Assembly: GCA_035516175.1 (NCBI GenBank)
Contig: DATJAO010000029.1
Span: 1 to 29,346, forward strand
Direction: 5' to 3'
DNA: 29,346 nt
From: DASPSR01 sp035516175
GTDB lineage: Bacteria; Nitrospirota; UBA9217
Below the pieces are notes generated by a model. That model was not told where the DNA came from and did not search any database. It saw only the letters and a list, made by a program, of their open reading frames with translations. Position numbers and translations under genes: made by a program. Position 1 is the stretch's first letter, and each line of letters begins with the position of its first letter. This document shows positions 15,483 through 24,548 of the stretch, piece after piece.

Positions 15483-15932
15483 ATGTCGGACAGTTCGGTC
15501 ATCATACGCTGTAGCTCTTGCAAGACGCTCAATCGGGTCCCCTCGGAGAAGTTGAAGAGCCGCCCCGTCTGCGGACAATGCAAGACGCCGCTTGAGTTCC
15601 CTCATGCGCCTATCAACGCAACGGCGGCTACATTCGAGCGCGAAATATTTGACTGGCCGGAATTCGTGCTTCTGGAGTTCTGGGCCAAGTGGTGCGGCTT
15701 TTGCCGGATGGTCGAACCGGTCGTAAGCGACCTCGCGTCTTGGAACGCCGGGCGCTTGAAAGTTGTGAGAGTCGATGTGGATGCGGAACCCGGCCTCGCG
15801 AGGCGCTTTATGGTGAAGGCCACGCCCACCTTTGTCGTCTACAAGAACGGAACGCAGATCGCTCGCATGGACGGTGCGCCCAAGGAAAAAATTGAACTGG
15901 TGCAGTGGGTCGATCAGATACTAAAGCTTTGA
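15483..15932 (+). CDS. trxC: Thioredoxin 2-type protein with N-terminal zinc finger
   Basis: This is a 149-residue cytosolic protein. The N-terminal zinc ribbon has C10-x2-C13 (RCSSC) and C30-x2-C33 (VCGQC), the hallmark of thioredoxin 2 (TrxC). The thioredoxin fold follows with FWAKWCGFCRMVEP (CGFC at 71-74) and the cis-Pro in VKATPTFVVYKNG. It is a general disulfide reductase, often stress-linked, and could serve the methionine sulfoxide reductase and peroxidase genes in this window. Its promoter is annotated just upstream; the ribosome site is weak. The TGA stop is followed by an open frame of another 140 codons, in the same frame as the next ORF. Confidence 0.9.
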   Translation: MSDSSVIIRCSSCKTLNRVPSEKLKSRPVCGQCKTPLEFPHAPINATAATFEREIFDWPEFVLLEFWAKWCGFCRMVEPVVSDLASWNAGRLKVVRVDVDAEPGLARRFMVKATPTFVVYKNGTQIARMDGAPKEKIELVQWVDQILKL

Positions 15933-15974
15933 CCACCTTCCTGCCGTTATTCTCTTCGCGACCTGACCACCGCT

Positions 15975-16355
15975 ATGGGTTCAACGATATCCTTCTCATC
16001 ACGGCCTGAATATATGCAGTCCCGTGTGGATCTTTGCGGTTGTCAACTTCACCTACTCCGGCTTTCACCCGGAATTGAACTGGTCCGCCGGAATGGTATC
16101 CCGGCGGTCGTTGTTCATGACCCTCTGGCTCCCCTCGTTCGAAGACAGATCCGGCTCCCGCCCACTTTTCACTTCTCTGGGGAAATGGTCCCCGGACAGC
16201 ATGGCGTCATCGTTTCCCGGGGAGTCGACGAGTCCGAACGCGCCCTTCTCGAGTATTATGCAGAAATAGGGACGTGCCGCTTCGAACTCGATAGAAACAT
16301 GCAGAGTGCAGACCTTTTCCTGACCGAATGCGGAAGCGAAGCGGCCGCCCGCTGA
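15975..16355 (+). CDS. Unrecognised ORF downstream of the thioredoxin gene
   Basis: A 126-codon frame from ATG 15975, 42 bases past trxC and in the same frame. Codon use is mostly C/G-ending in its second half, like real genes nearby, and the segment HFSGEMVPGQHGVIVSRGVD then ERALLEYYAEIGTCRFELDR looks like a folded protein. I know no family for it. No ribosome site precedes the ATG, and the first ~20 codons look less gene-like, so the true start may be further in. An opposing frame (16065-16418, minus) overlaps but looks less protein-like. It could be a real gene co-transcribed with trxC or a remnant. Confidence 0.4.
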   Translation: MGSTISFSSRPEYMQSRVDLCGCQLHLLRLSPGIELVRRNGIPAVVVHDPLAPLVRRQIRLPPTFHFSGEMVPGQHGVIVSRGVDESERALLEYYAEIGTCRFELDRNMQSADLFLTECGSEAAAR

Positions 16356-16492
16356 GCAATGCAGCGTTTGATCTGCTGAGGCAAGGAGCCGGGCGAAGGC
16401 CGAAAGAGATATCCACACCCTTTCACCTGACTGGCGCAGGCGGAGCGTAAGAATAACAGTTCCCAGGAAACATGTTTTTGCGCACGATCACA

Positions 16493-17254
16493 TCAGCCGT
16501 GAGCTGATATTTTCCTCATTCCGATGGGATTCGGTGAGCGCCGCTGAAACCCTTTTTCCTGCACCACGATATCAAGAGGAAGGCTTATAAGGTCGGCTAT
16601 TTCGCAGCTCGTACGGGAAAGCAGGCCGGGTTCAATGGTCTTTACGTACGACTTGCATGCATCGCACGTATTGACCCTGAACTCCTCTTCCCCTTCGAAC
16701 AAGAAAACATTCTGTTTCGGCCTATCATTGTTCTGACAGATCACGCATCCCATACGGTCGTAATACCCAGCGGTAGCACAGAACGAACAAGAAATTTGAC
16801 GCTGGCCATCCTCACCGACCCACGACAGGGACGGTTGTGCATTGCACACCGGACATCTCCCCTCTTTCCATATCCGGTTGCTCAGGCGGTACGCGTCCCG
16901 CAGGCCGAAAAAGTACGGCTTGCTGATGAGGTACAGGAGCATGGTCAGGTCGTCCTCCGGATAGGGGAGCGAGAAAGCCGGGGTCTCGCTCAGGGGGAGC
17001 CGCGTAAAGTCTATTTCGCCCAGCTCCATCGCCCGTTTCAAAGGAGAAAGGTTCCCCTCCGGAAGCTCAAAGGCGACGGAGAAAGTCTCAAATATTCTGT
17101 CGATGTATTCACGCGGATAGGAATTCATCTCCGGACGCAGCGGGATATGGAGTTCTCTTACCGACTCTGTGAATTTCACAGCCCTCTCATAGAACCGGAA
17201 TGGCTCCGCGAGATGTGGTTTTTTCCTGACAATATCCTCGATGGTCTCTTGCAC
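16493..17254 (-). CDS. fdhE: Formate dehydrogenase accessory protein FdhE
   Basis: FdhE is a cytosolic redox/iron-binding factor needed to mature formate dehydrogenase before export. This 253-residue protein has four CxxC motifs in the family order: CPVC (134-137), CSFC (156-159), CVIC (170-173) and CDAC (197-200), with KPYFFGLRDAY and GRCPVCNAQPSLSWV around them. The start is GTG at 17254, with AGAGGG upstream. No formate dehydrogenase gene is in the window. Because many formate dehydrogenases carry selenocysteine, its presence fits a genome with Sec insertion machinery, which matters for the two UGA-containing genes here. Confidence 0.9.
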   Translation of the reverse strand: MQETIEDIVRKKPHLAEPFRFYERAVKFTESVRELHIPLRPEMNSYPREYIDRIFETFSVAFELPEGNLSPLKRAMELGEIDFTRLPLSETPAFSLPYPEDDLTMLLYLISKPYFFGLRDAYRLSNRIWKEGRCPVCNAQPSLSWVGEDGQRQISCSFCATAGYYDRMGCVICQNNDRPKQNVFLFEGEEEFRVNTCDACKSYVKTIEPGLLSRTSCEIADLISLPLDIVVQEKGFQRRSPNPIGMRKISAHG

Positions 17255-17399
17255 TGGATATCCCTCTCTTTACTTTTGATCGGCATAGCGGGATAAAATA
17301 TCTTTGTTCATCGTTCATTTAAATCCAGATTCATGCGGTAACACTTATCAAAAAAGTTTCTCGTCCTCAGGTGAACATTCCTGAAACACCGTGTACTCA

Positions 17400-18503
17400 C
17401 TATGGCAGTTTCGGATACTCTATGACGACCGGCTCGCCGGTCAGTGCCTCGACGAGGAACGTCTTCAGATATTGCTTCTCCTTGGTACTGAGTTCCAAAG
17501 GCTTGAGCACCGCATTCCCCTTTCCTCCTCCCTTGTCGAAGAACTCGATAACGTCATCAAGTGTCGGGAAGATGCCGTTGTGCATGTACGGCGCGGTCCG
17601 GGATATGTCGAGTAGCGTTGGGGTCCTGAACGCCTTCCAGTCCTTCTTGTCCTTGGTGATCAGGTATCTGCCGGGATCTTCAGTGAGCGTGCGATATTCA
17701 TCATAATGATAGACTTTGGCCACGAACCTTATAGTGATGTCGATCCGTGGATCGCTCTCGTGTTCCGGATTCTCCGGCACGAACAGCGCATAGAACTTGT
17801 CATCGGACAGACTGAAGCCATAATGGCATTCTGCGCACCTGCCCTTTTCCCTAAACAGGGCCAGGCCTTTTTTTGCGTCGTCCGAGAGCGCTTTCTTGTC
17901 GCCCTTGAGATACCGGTCGAGTGGCGTGTTCCGGGAAACGAGCGTCCGTTCGAAGGCAGCGATCGCCATGGCCATGCGCTCACGTGTGACCTCGCCGCCG
18001 AAGACCCTCTGAAACGCGTCAACATACTCCGGCACCGACCTGATCACCTCCTCGACGAAGTCGAGGTTTCTGTTCATTTCAAACGCAGACATCATCGGGA
18101 AGAGCGCCTGCTCCTCGAGGGTCTTCGCCCGGCCGTCGTGGAACAGGTACTTCTGAAACGCCACGTTCAGGAGGGTGGGCGAGTTGCGCCAGTTCCTCGT
18201 CGTGGGATAGCTGAGCGATATATCGAGCCCGTCGCTGAACCCATGGTCGGGGTCGTGACAGGTCGCGCAGCTCATGGTCCCGTCTCCCGAAAGCCTCCGG
18301 TCGAAGAACAGTTTTTTCCCGAGTTCGATCTTCTCCGGGGTCTGCGGGTTCTGCTCCGGCACGGGAACGGCATTGAACGGCTCAAGATCCCCGGCGAAGG
18401 CCCCAAGTGGCGCCATCGAGAATATCAAAGCGGTAAACACCGCCGTCAGTGCGAACCAGGGGCGAAGCAATGCTCTGGCTGACCGGTCACTAATCCCAGA
18501 CAT
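17400..18503 (-). CDS. Di-heme cytochrome c peroxidase
   Basis: This 367-residue periplasmic enzyme (MauG/CcpA family) reduces hydrogen peroxide with electrons from cytochrome c. It has two heme c sites, CATCH (79-83) and CAECH (223-227), and family blocks KIELGKKLFFDRRLSGDG, RNSPTLLNVAF and KAFRTPTLLDISRTAPYMHN. The start chosen is the ATG at 18503, which begins a signal peptide ending PLGAFA. The frame is open upstream to an ATG at 18707, which has a GAGGAG site inside the end of the dsbA-like gene and would add 68 residues. The downstream start makes a normal signal peptide. It follows the DsbA-like gene and could share its transcript; both act in the periplasm. Confidence 0.9.
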   Translation of the reverse strand: MSGISDRSARALLRPWFALTAVFTALIFSMAPLGAFAGDLEPFNAVPVPEQNPQTPEKIELGKKLFFDRRLSGDGTMSCATCHDPDHGFSDGLDISLSYPTTRNWRNSPTLLNVAFQKYLFHDGRAKTLEEQALFPMMSAFEMNRNLDFVEEVIRSVPEYVDAFQRVFGGEVTRERMAMAIAAFERTLVSRNTPLDRYLKGDKKALSDDAKKGLALFREKGRCAECHYGFSLSDDKFYALFVPENPEHESDPRIDITIRFVAKVYHYDEYRTLTEDPGRYLITKDKKDWKAFRTPTLLDISRTAPYMHNGIFPTLDDVIEFFDKGGGKGNAVLKPLELSTKEKQYLKTFLVEALTGEPVVIEYPKLP

Positions 18504-18690
18504 ACACAAGCCGGAACGGGGAGCAGTAACACGAATATCACGAACCATTCGAGGTCCATGAACGACATCTTCTGCTTCTGTTTTATACGTGGAATTCGTC
18601 AGTCTCTCGTCATTTGTGTCATCGATTATAGAGATTTTCTCGCCATGGTGACAAGCCCTCTGCATATGGTTAGAAATGAGGGCTTCTGAT

Positions 18691-19284
18691 TCAGAATTTC
18701 TTCTCATTTTTCAACTCCTCATCGATGATTTTTTTGAAATATTCGAATGGCCGTTCACCTACGACCTTACGGCCGTTGATAAATATCGTGGGCGTGTTGT
18801 AGATGTCCATATCAGTTGCGAGCTTTTTATCCCGTTCGATTTCCTGCGCATGCTTTTTGCCGTCGATCGACGCGGCGAATTTGTTCGTGTCGAGCCCGAG
18901 CTCCTTCGCATAGCCGATAAGGCTCTCGCGATCGAGTTTCGGTGACCTTTTGAGCAAAAGGTCATGCATCTCCCAGTACTTTCCTTGGTCCCGCGCAGCA
19001 AGCGATGCCTCGGCCGCAATGTGAGAATAGTCGCGATACTGATACGGGTAGTTCTTAATCACGAGCCGTATTTTGCCCTTGTAGGTATCCATTATCTTCT
19101 TGATGGTCGGACCCGCCGCCACACAGTGAGGTCACTGGAAGTCGATAAATTCTACGACGGTCACCGGAGCATCCAACGGTCCAAGGGTTGGCGAGTCTCC
19201 GAGAGGCACCGGATACCTCTTCTCTTCAGCTGAGGCAGAGACGGCGAGGAGAAAGAATGCCATAACGAGCATGGTCTTTTTCAT
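18691..19284 (-). CDS. DsbA-like thioredoxin-fold protein, probable selenoprotein (UPHC active site)
   Basis: This exported thiol oxidoreductase is read as one frame from ATG 19284 (AAGGAGG six bases ahead) to the stop at 18691, 197 residues, with a single internal TGA at 19132-19134. The signal peptide is MKKTMLVMAFFLLAVSASA. The active site reads VVEFIDFQ-U-PHC-VAAGP, so UGA (residue 51) replaces the first Cys of the CxxC (normally CPHC). The rest is a complete DsbA-like domain: helical insert (YWEMHDLLLKRSPKLDRESL), cis-Pro loop NTPTIFINGRKV, and C-terminal helix. UxxC DsbA-like selenoproteins are known in bacteria. A SECIS-like hairpin starts 10 bases after the UGA. Standard callers would make two genes. 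The cytochrome c peroxidase follows downstream. Confidence 0.85.
19104..19121 (-). promoter_or_regulatory. Candidate bacterial SECIS hairpin of the DsbA-like gene
   Basis: On the minus strand TGGCGG-CGGGT-CCGACCA pairs as a 6-bp stem with one bulged A and a 5-base loop. The loop begins 16 bases after the UGA at 19132-19134, at the near end of the usual 16-37 range, with G as its second base and a GU inside. It is weaker than the msrA hairpin because of the bulge. Confidence 0.55.
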
Positions 19285-19351
19285 GAAAGCCTCCTTAGGA
19301 GTTCGACATTCCACTGAGCAGCCCAAACGCTTGGATTTACAGCGGGAAATG

Positions 19352-19394
19352 AAAAAGCCCATTTGCAGTCAATGAAACTACAAATGGGCTTTTC
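19352..19394. terminator. Terminator after acetyl-CoA synthetase
   Basis: AAAAGCCCATTTG (19353-19365) and CAAATGGGCTTTT (19381-19393) form a 13-bp stem with a 15-base loop. Both strands have T-runs after the stem. It lies between acs and the downstream DsbA-like gene, both on the minus strand, and should end the acetate transcript. Confidence 0.85.
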
Positions 19395-19556
19395 AGGCTT
19401 TTTCATCCTCCCGACGGCCACAATAGAAACGCTGAATACTTGGTTCAGGATGACATACTATACTGGATATATTATATTTTTACATCCTCATCCTGTCAAC
19501 CTGAAATTCCAACACGTCCCGAAATGACCGTAGAGATCGTCGTTAACAATATTATT

Positions 19557-21536
<1,980 letters not shown>

Positions 21537-21703
21537 GCCTCGGCCCTCCTTCTCGCTGCTGAAAAATGAATTCCGCTGTCGAAGCGGCGGAAAAGTGTTG
21601 CTGCCCTCTTTCCCTATCAACTCTAGGGGAAATGGGGATATTTGTCAAGAGGCAGGGGTACGCAAAATGCGGGGTCCCCCCGCCTCCCGACGAATGGTAT
21701 AAT

Positions 21704-23491
21704 CTACTCCGCGCCGATGCCGATATACTCCCTGACCCTCTCGGCGTTAAACTTCTCCTGCGCCTCCTTATCCGGAGTCATGAAGGAAACAAGAATGCCG
21801 ATCAGGAACGCGGCAGCCATAGAGAATATGCCTGGGTTCTTCATGGGGAAGATGGCCTTTGGCATGGCTGCGCTCGCCTCCTTCTTCTTCGAAGCCAGCG
21901 CTCCCTTCTCCTGCATCTTTGCCGCTACGGACGCCTGGATATTCGCGTTCTTTCTCTCGGCAGTGGGTTTTTCCTTCTTCTTGAGCTTTGCGATCACATC
22001 GGCGCTAACCATCTGCTTCTGCAGATCGGCGATCTGCGCGTCGATGGCGGCTGCTGCTGTATCGATCTCCTTGATCTGCGCGTTCACTTTTGCAACCTCG
22101 TCCTTTTTCACGATATCGACCCACACCGTGGGGCTTAATATGATAAGCACCGTCGCTATCACAAGGCCCGTATATATGCTCATCACGGCCCCCAAAGTCG
22201 TGAACTTTTTCCACACGATGGACATGAGCAGCGCCGGGAAGTTTGCACTCGCGGCGATCGCGAAGGTCAGGCCAACCAGGAAGGCGACGTTTTGCCCCTT
22301 AAACAGGATGCCCAGAAGGATTGCAAATACACCGAGGCCTACGGTAGCGATCTTGGCGACCTTAACCTCTTCCTTCTCGTTCGCAACGCCGCGACGGATC
22401 ACGCCCACATACAGGTCGTGTGAAAGGGCCGACGCACCGGCCAACGTAAGACCGGAGACCACAGCAAGGATTGTGGCAAAGGCCACGGCCGACAGGAAGC
22501 CGAGGAAGATGTTCCCTCCCAAGGCCTCGGCTAAGAGCGGACCGGCCATATTGCCGCCCTTGTCGATTCCCATGATGATCTTCTGGCCCACGAGCACTGC
22601 CGCGCCGAAGCCTATGGTTACGGTGAGGATGTAGAAGTATCCTATGAAGCCCGTGGCGAAGAACACGGACTTGCGGGCAGCTTTTGCGTCAGGCACGGTG
22701 TAGAACCTCATCAGGATGTGCGGGAGGCCCGCGGTGCCGAACATCAACGCAAGACCGAGGGAGAAGGCTTCCAGCGGACTGGTAATAAGCCCGCCCGGCG
22801 TGAGGAACTTTTGGCCCGCTGGTGTGGCAGTAGCCGCCTGGCGGAAAAGCTCACCATAGCTGAACCCGAACTTGTAGAGTGTCATAATCACGAGGATCGT
22901 GGCGCCCCCTAATAGAAGGCCGGCCTTAATGATCTGGACCCAGGTAGTCGCGATCATGCCTCCGAAGATCACGTAAGAGATCATGAGTGCTCCGGTTATC
23001 ACGATGGCCAGTTCGAAGGGCAGACCGAACATGAGCTTTATGAGAGATCCGGCACCCACCATCTGGGCGATCAAATAGGTGAGAACAACAACGAGCGATC
23101 CCGCGGCTGCTGCCGCGCGGATTGGCCGCTGCCGCAGTCGGAAGGCGACGACGTCGGCAAAGGTGTACTTGCCGAGATTGCGGAGAGGCTCCGAGATCAG
23201 GAACATGATGATCGGCCATCCCACAAGCCATCCCACTGAATAGATGAGGCCATCATAGCCCTTGGTGGACACGAGGCCAGCGATGCCTAAAAACGACGCA
23301 GCACTCATGTAGTCTCCCGCAAGGGCAAGACCGTTCTGGAACCCGGTAATGTTTCTGCCGGCTGCGTAGAAATCTTTTGTGGTCCGCGTCCGTTTCGCCG
23401 CCCACCAGGTTATTACGAGGGTGGAAATAACGAACAAGACAAAGAACATGATTGCAACGGGATTAGCCTGTCCTATGATTGTCTGGGGCAT
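21704..23491 (-). CDS. actP: Sodium:solute (acetate) symporter, ActP-like, with coiled-coil insertion
   Basis: This 595-residue member of the solute:sodium symporter family is predicted to import acetate or a similar monocarboxylate. It has multiple membrane helices, with family blocks AGRNITGFQNGLALAGDYMS and AASFLGIAGLVSTKGYDGLI. Between the penultimate and last helices there is a long, charged, Ala/Lys-rich coiled coil (about 461-545: VNAQIKEIDTAAAAIDAQIA, then DLQKQMVSADVIAKL), followed by a last helix (about 555-571) and a short tail. E. coli ActP lacks this insert. The ATG follows GGAGGATAAC and starts one base after the DUF485 stop, so the two are translationally coupled. Acs downstream supports acetate as substrate. 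Confidence 0.9.
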   Translation of the reverse strand: MPQTIIGQANPVAIMFFVLFVISTLVITWWAAKRTRTTKDFYAAGRNITGFQNGLALAGDYMSAASFLGIAGLVSTKGYDGLIYSVGWLVGWPIIMFLISEPLRNLGKYTFADVVAFRLRQRPIRAAAAAGSLVVVLTYLIAQMVGAGSLIKLMFGLPFELAIVITGALMISYVIFGGMIATTWVQIIKAGLLLGGATILVIMTLYKFGFSYGELFRQAATATPAGQKFLTPGGLITSPLEAFSLGLALMFGTAGLPHILMRFYTVPDAKAARKSVFFATGFIGYFYILTVTIGFGAAVLVGQKIIMGIDKGGNMAGPLLAEALGGNIFLGFLSAVAFATILAVVSGLTLAGASALSHDLYVGVIRRGVANEKEEVKVAKIATVGLGVFAILLGILFKGQNVAFLVGLTFAIAASANFPALLMSIVWKKFTTLGAVMSIYTGLVIATVLIILSPTVWVDIVKKDEVAKVNAQIKEIDTAAAAIDAQIADLQKQMVSADVIAKLKKKEKPTAERKNANIQASVAAKMQEKGALASKKKEASAAMPKAIFPMKNPGIFSMAAAFLIGILVSFMTPDKEAQEKFNAERVREYIGIGAE

Positions 23492-23492
23492 G

Positions 23493-23804
23493 TTATCCTC
23501 CTACCTTTTCTATGACTCTTTTGACCATTTCGTCATATTTCGCGTTTGCCCACCAAATGTAGATTCCGGTGAATATCCATGACAGCACGATGGTCCCGAC
23601 CGCGATCGGTATCCCAATCGTCGCCGCGCCGCCTTCACTCATCTTCTGCGAGAGAAAGTCCTTGCCTTCCGCGACGAGGTAGATGAACCCGAAATAGAGC
23701 ACCAATTCCAGAATCGTTAAAATAATCGAGATGGTATTCTTCTGGCTGGTCAGCTTGATGAAATCCGGGTCATTCAAGATGTCTTCTTTTTTTAACTTGC
23801 TCAT
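23493..23804 (-). CDS. DUF485 membrane protein (YjcH-like)
   Basis: This 103-residue protein has a charged N-terminus (MSKLKKEDILNDPDFIKLTS) and two membrane helices, about 25-45 (ISIILTILELVLYFGFIYLV) and 62-85 (TIGIPIAVGTIVLSWIFTGI). That is the DUF485/YjcH pattern, with the conserved DPDF-type start and a WWANAKYDEM end. DUF485 proteins are usually encoded immediately upstream of ActP-type symporters and probably assist them, as here. The ATG follows AAAGGAGGATGGATC. It ends one base before the symporter ATG. Confidence 0.9.
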   Translation of the reverse strand: MSKLKKEDILNDPDFIKLTSQKNTISIILTILELVLYFGFIYLVAEGKDFLSQKMSEGGAATIGIPIAVGTIVLSWIFTGIYIWWANAKYDEMVKRVIEKVGG

Positions 23805-23834
23805 GATCCATCCTCCTTTGTTTTGTGTTTGATT

Positions 23835-24548
23835 CTAAAAGTTGCTGAACTCTCCTGATATTCTGAAGCGATCACCCCCTTTGAACGGTGTTCCTATCTT
23901 GAGCAGATCCCCGATTTCCTTCGTTCCCGCTTCGATAATCAGCGGGAGAAACCTCTGGAACAACTGAGCCGTGGTAAAAGCATCCATGAGCGCGTTATGC
24001 GCCCCGTTGACCGGGATGTCGAAACATTTTACTATATCATAAAGTCGGTAACCCATGAGCGGCGTGGCAGAGCAGTCGCGGCATTTCTGCCGTGCCCGAA
24101 GCCATTCGTACATGCTGAAGGTGTCGAGCGCGGAGGCCCTGATTTCCTCTCCATAAATCCTCTTCATCTCGCGGTTGATGAAGCCGAGGTCGATCGATAT
24201 GAAATGACCGACAAGAACATCATTCCCGCAAAAATTGAGGAACTCTTTGAGGACGGCATCGATAGCCGGTTTCTCGACCACTTCCGAAGGCATGATCTCG
24301 TGGATAACCACGCTCTGTGCCGAGATCATCGTCTTCGGGCTGACGAGGCGGTAGAACGTTTCGCCCAGGACGATCTTTCCGCCGTGCATGCGCACTGCTC
24401 CAATGGAAATGATGGAATCTTTCTTTTCGTCGAGGCCGGTGAGCTCCGTGTCCAGGACGACATATGGGACATCCGTTATCGGCGTCTTCGGATCGATCCC
24501 GGGCGGTCGTTTGCGTATTCCCTTGAGCAGTCCGAACATATTCCTCAC
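23835..24548 (-). CDS. DEDDh 3'-5' exonuclease (DnaQ-like)
   Basis: This 237-residue exonuclease has ExoI in VVLDTELTGLD (D33, E35), ExoII around VGHFISIDLGF and ExoIII in HNALMDAF (HxAxxD), the full DEDDh set. It belongs to the epsilon/DnaQ-like family but carries no polymerase subunit features. Such genes often sit beside the DUF294/CBS protein in acetate loci; the link to acetate use is unexplained. The GTG at 24548 overlaps the stop of the upstream gene (GTGA), while an ATG three codons later has TGAGG ahead. Either start gives coupling to the DUF294 gene. Confidence 0.88.
   Translation of the reverse strand: MRNMFGLLKGIRKRPPGIDPKTPITDVPYVVLDTELTGLDEKKDSIISIGAVRMHGGKIVLGETFYRLVSPKTMISAQSVVIHEIMPSEVVEKPAIDAVLKEFLNFCGNDVLVGHFISIDLGFINREMKRIYGEEIRASALDTFSMYEWLRARQKCRDCSATPLMGYRLYDIVKCFDIPVNGAHNALMDAFTTAQLFQRFLPLIIEAGTKEIGDLLKIGTPFKGGDRFRISGEFSNF

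Noticed and set aside
15930..15932. Possible readthrough or Sec at the trxC stop TGA
   Set aside because: The thioredoxin fold is complete, no Cys is expected here, and the following residues are not part of the family.
18446..18559. 38-codon minus-strand frame starting MDLEWFVIFVLLLPVPACVC in a second frame at the peroxidase start
   Set aside because: It is hydrophobic and tempting, but has no ribosome site and overlaps the peroxidase signal peptide out of frame.
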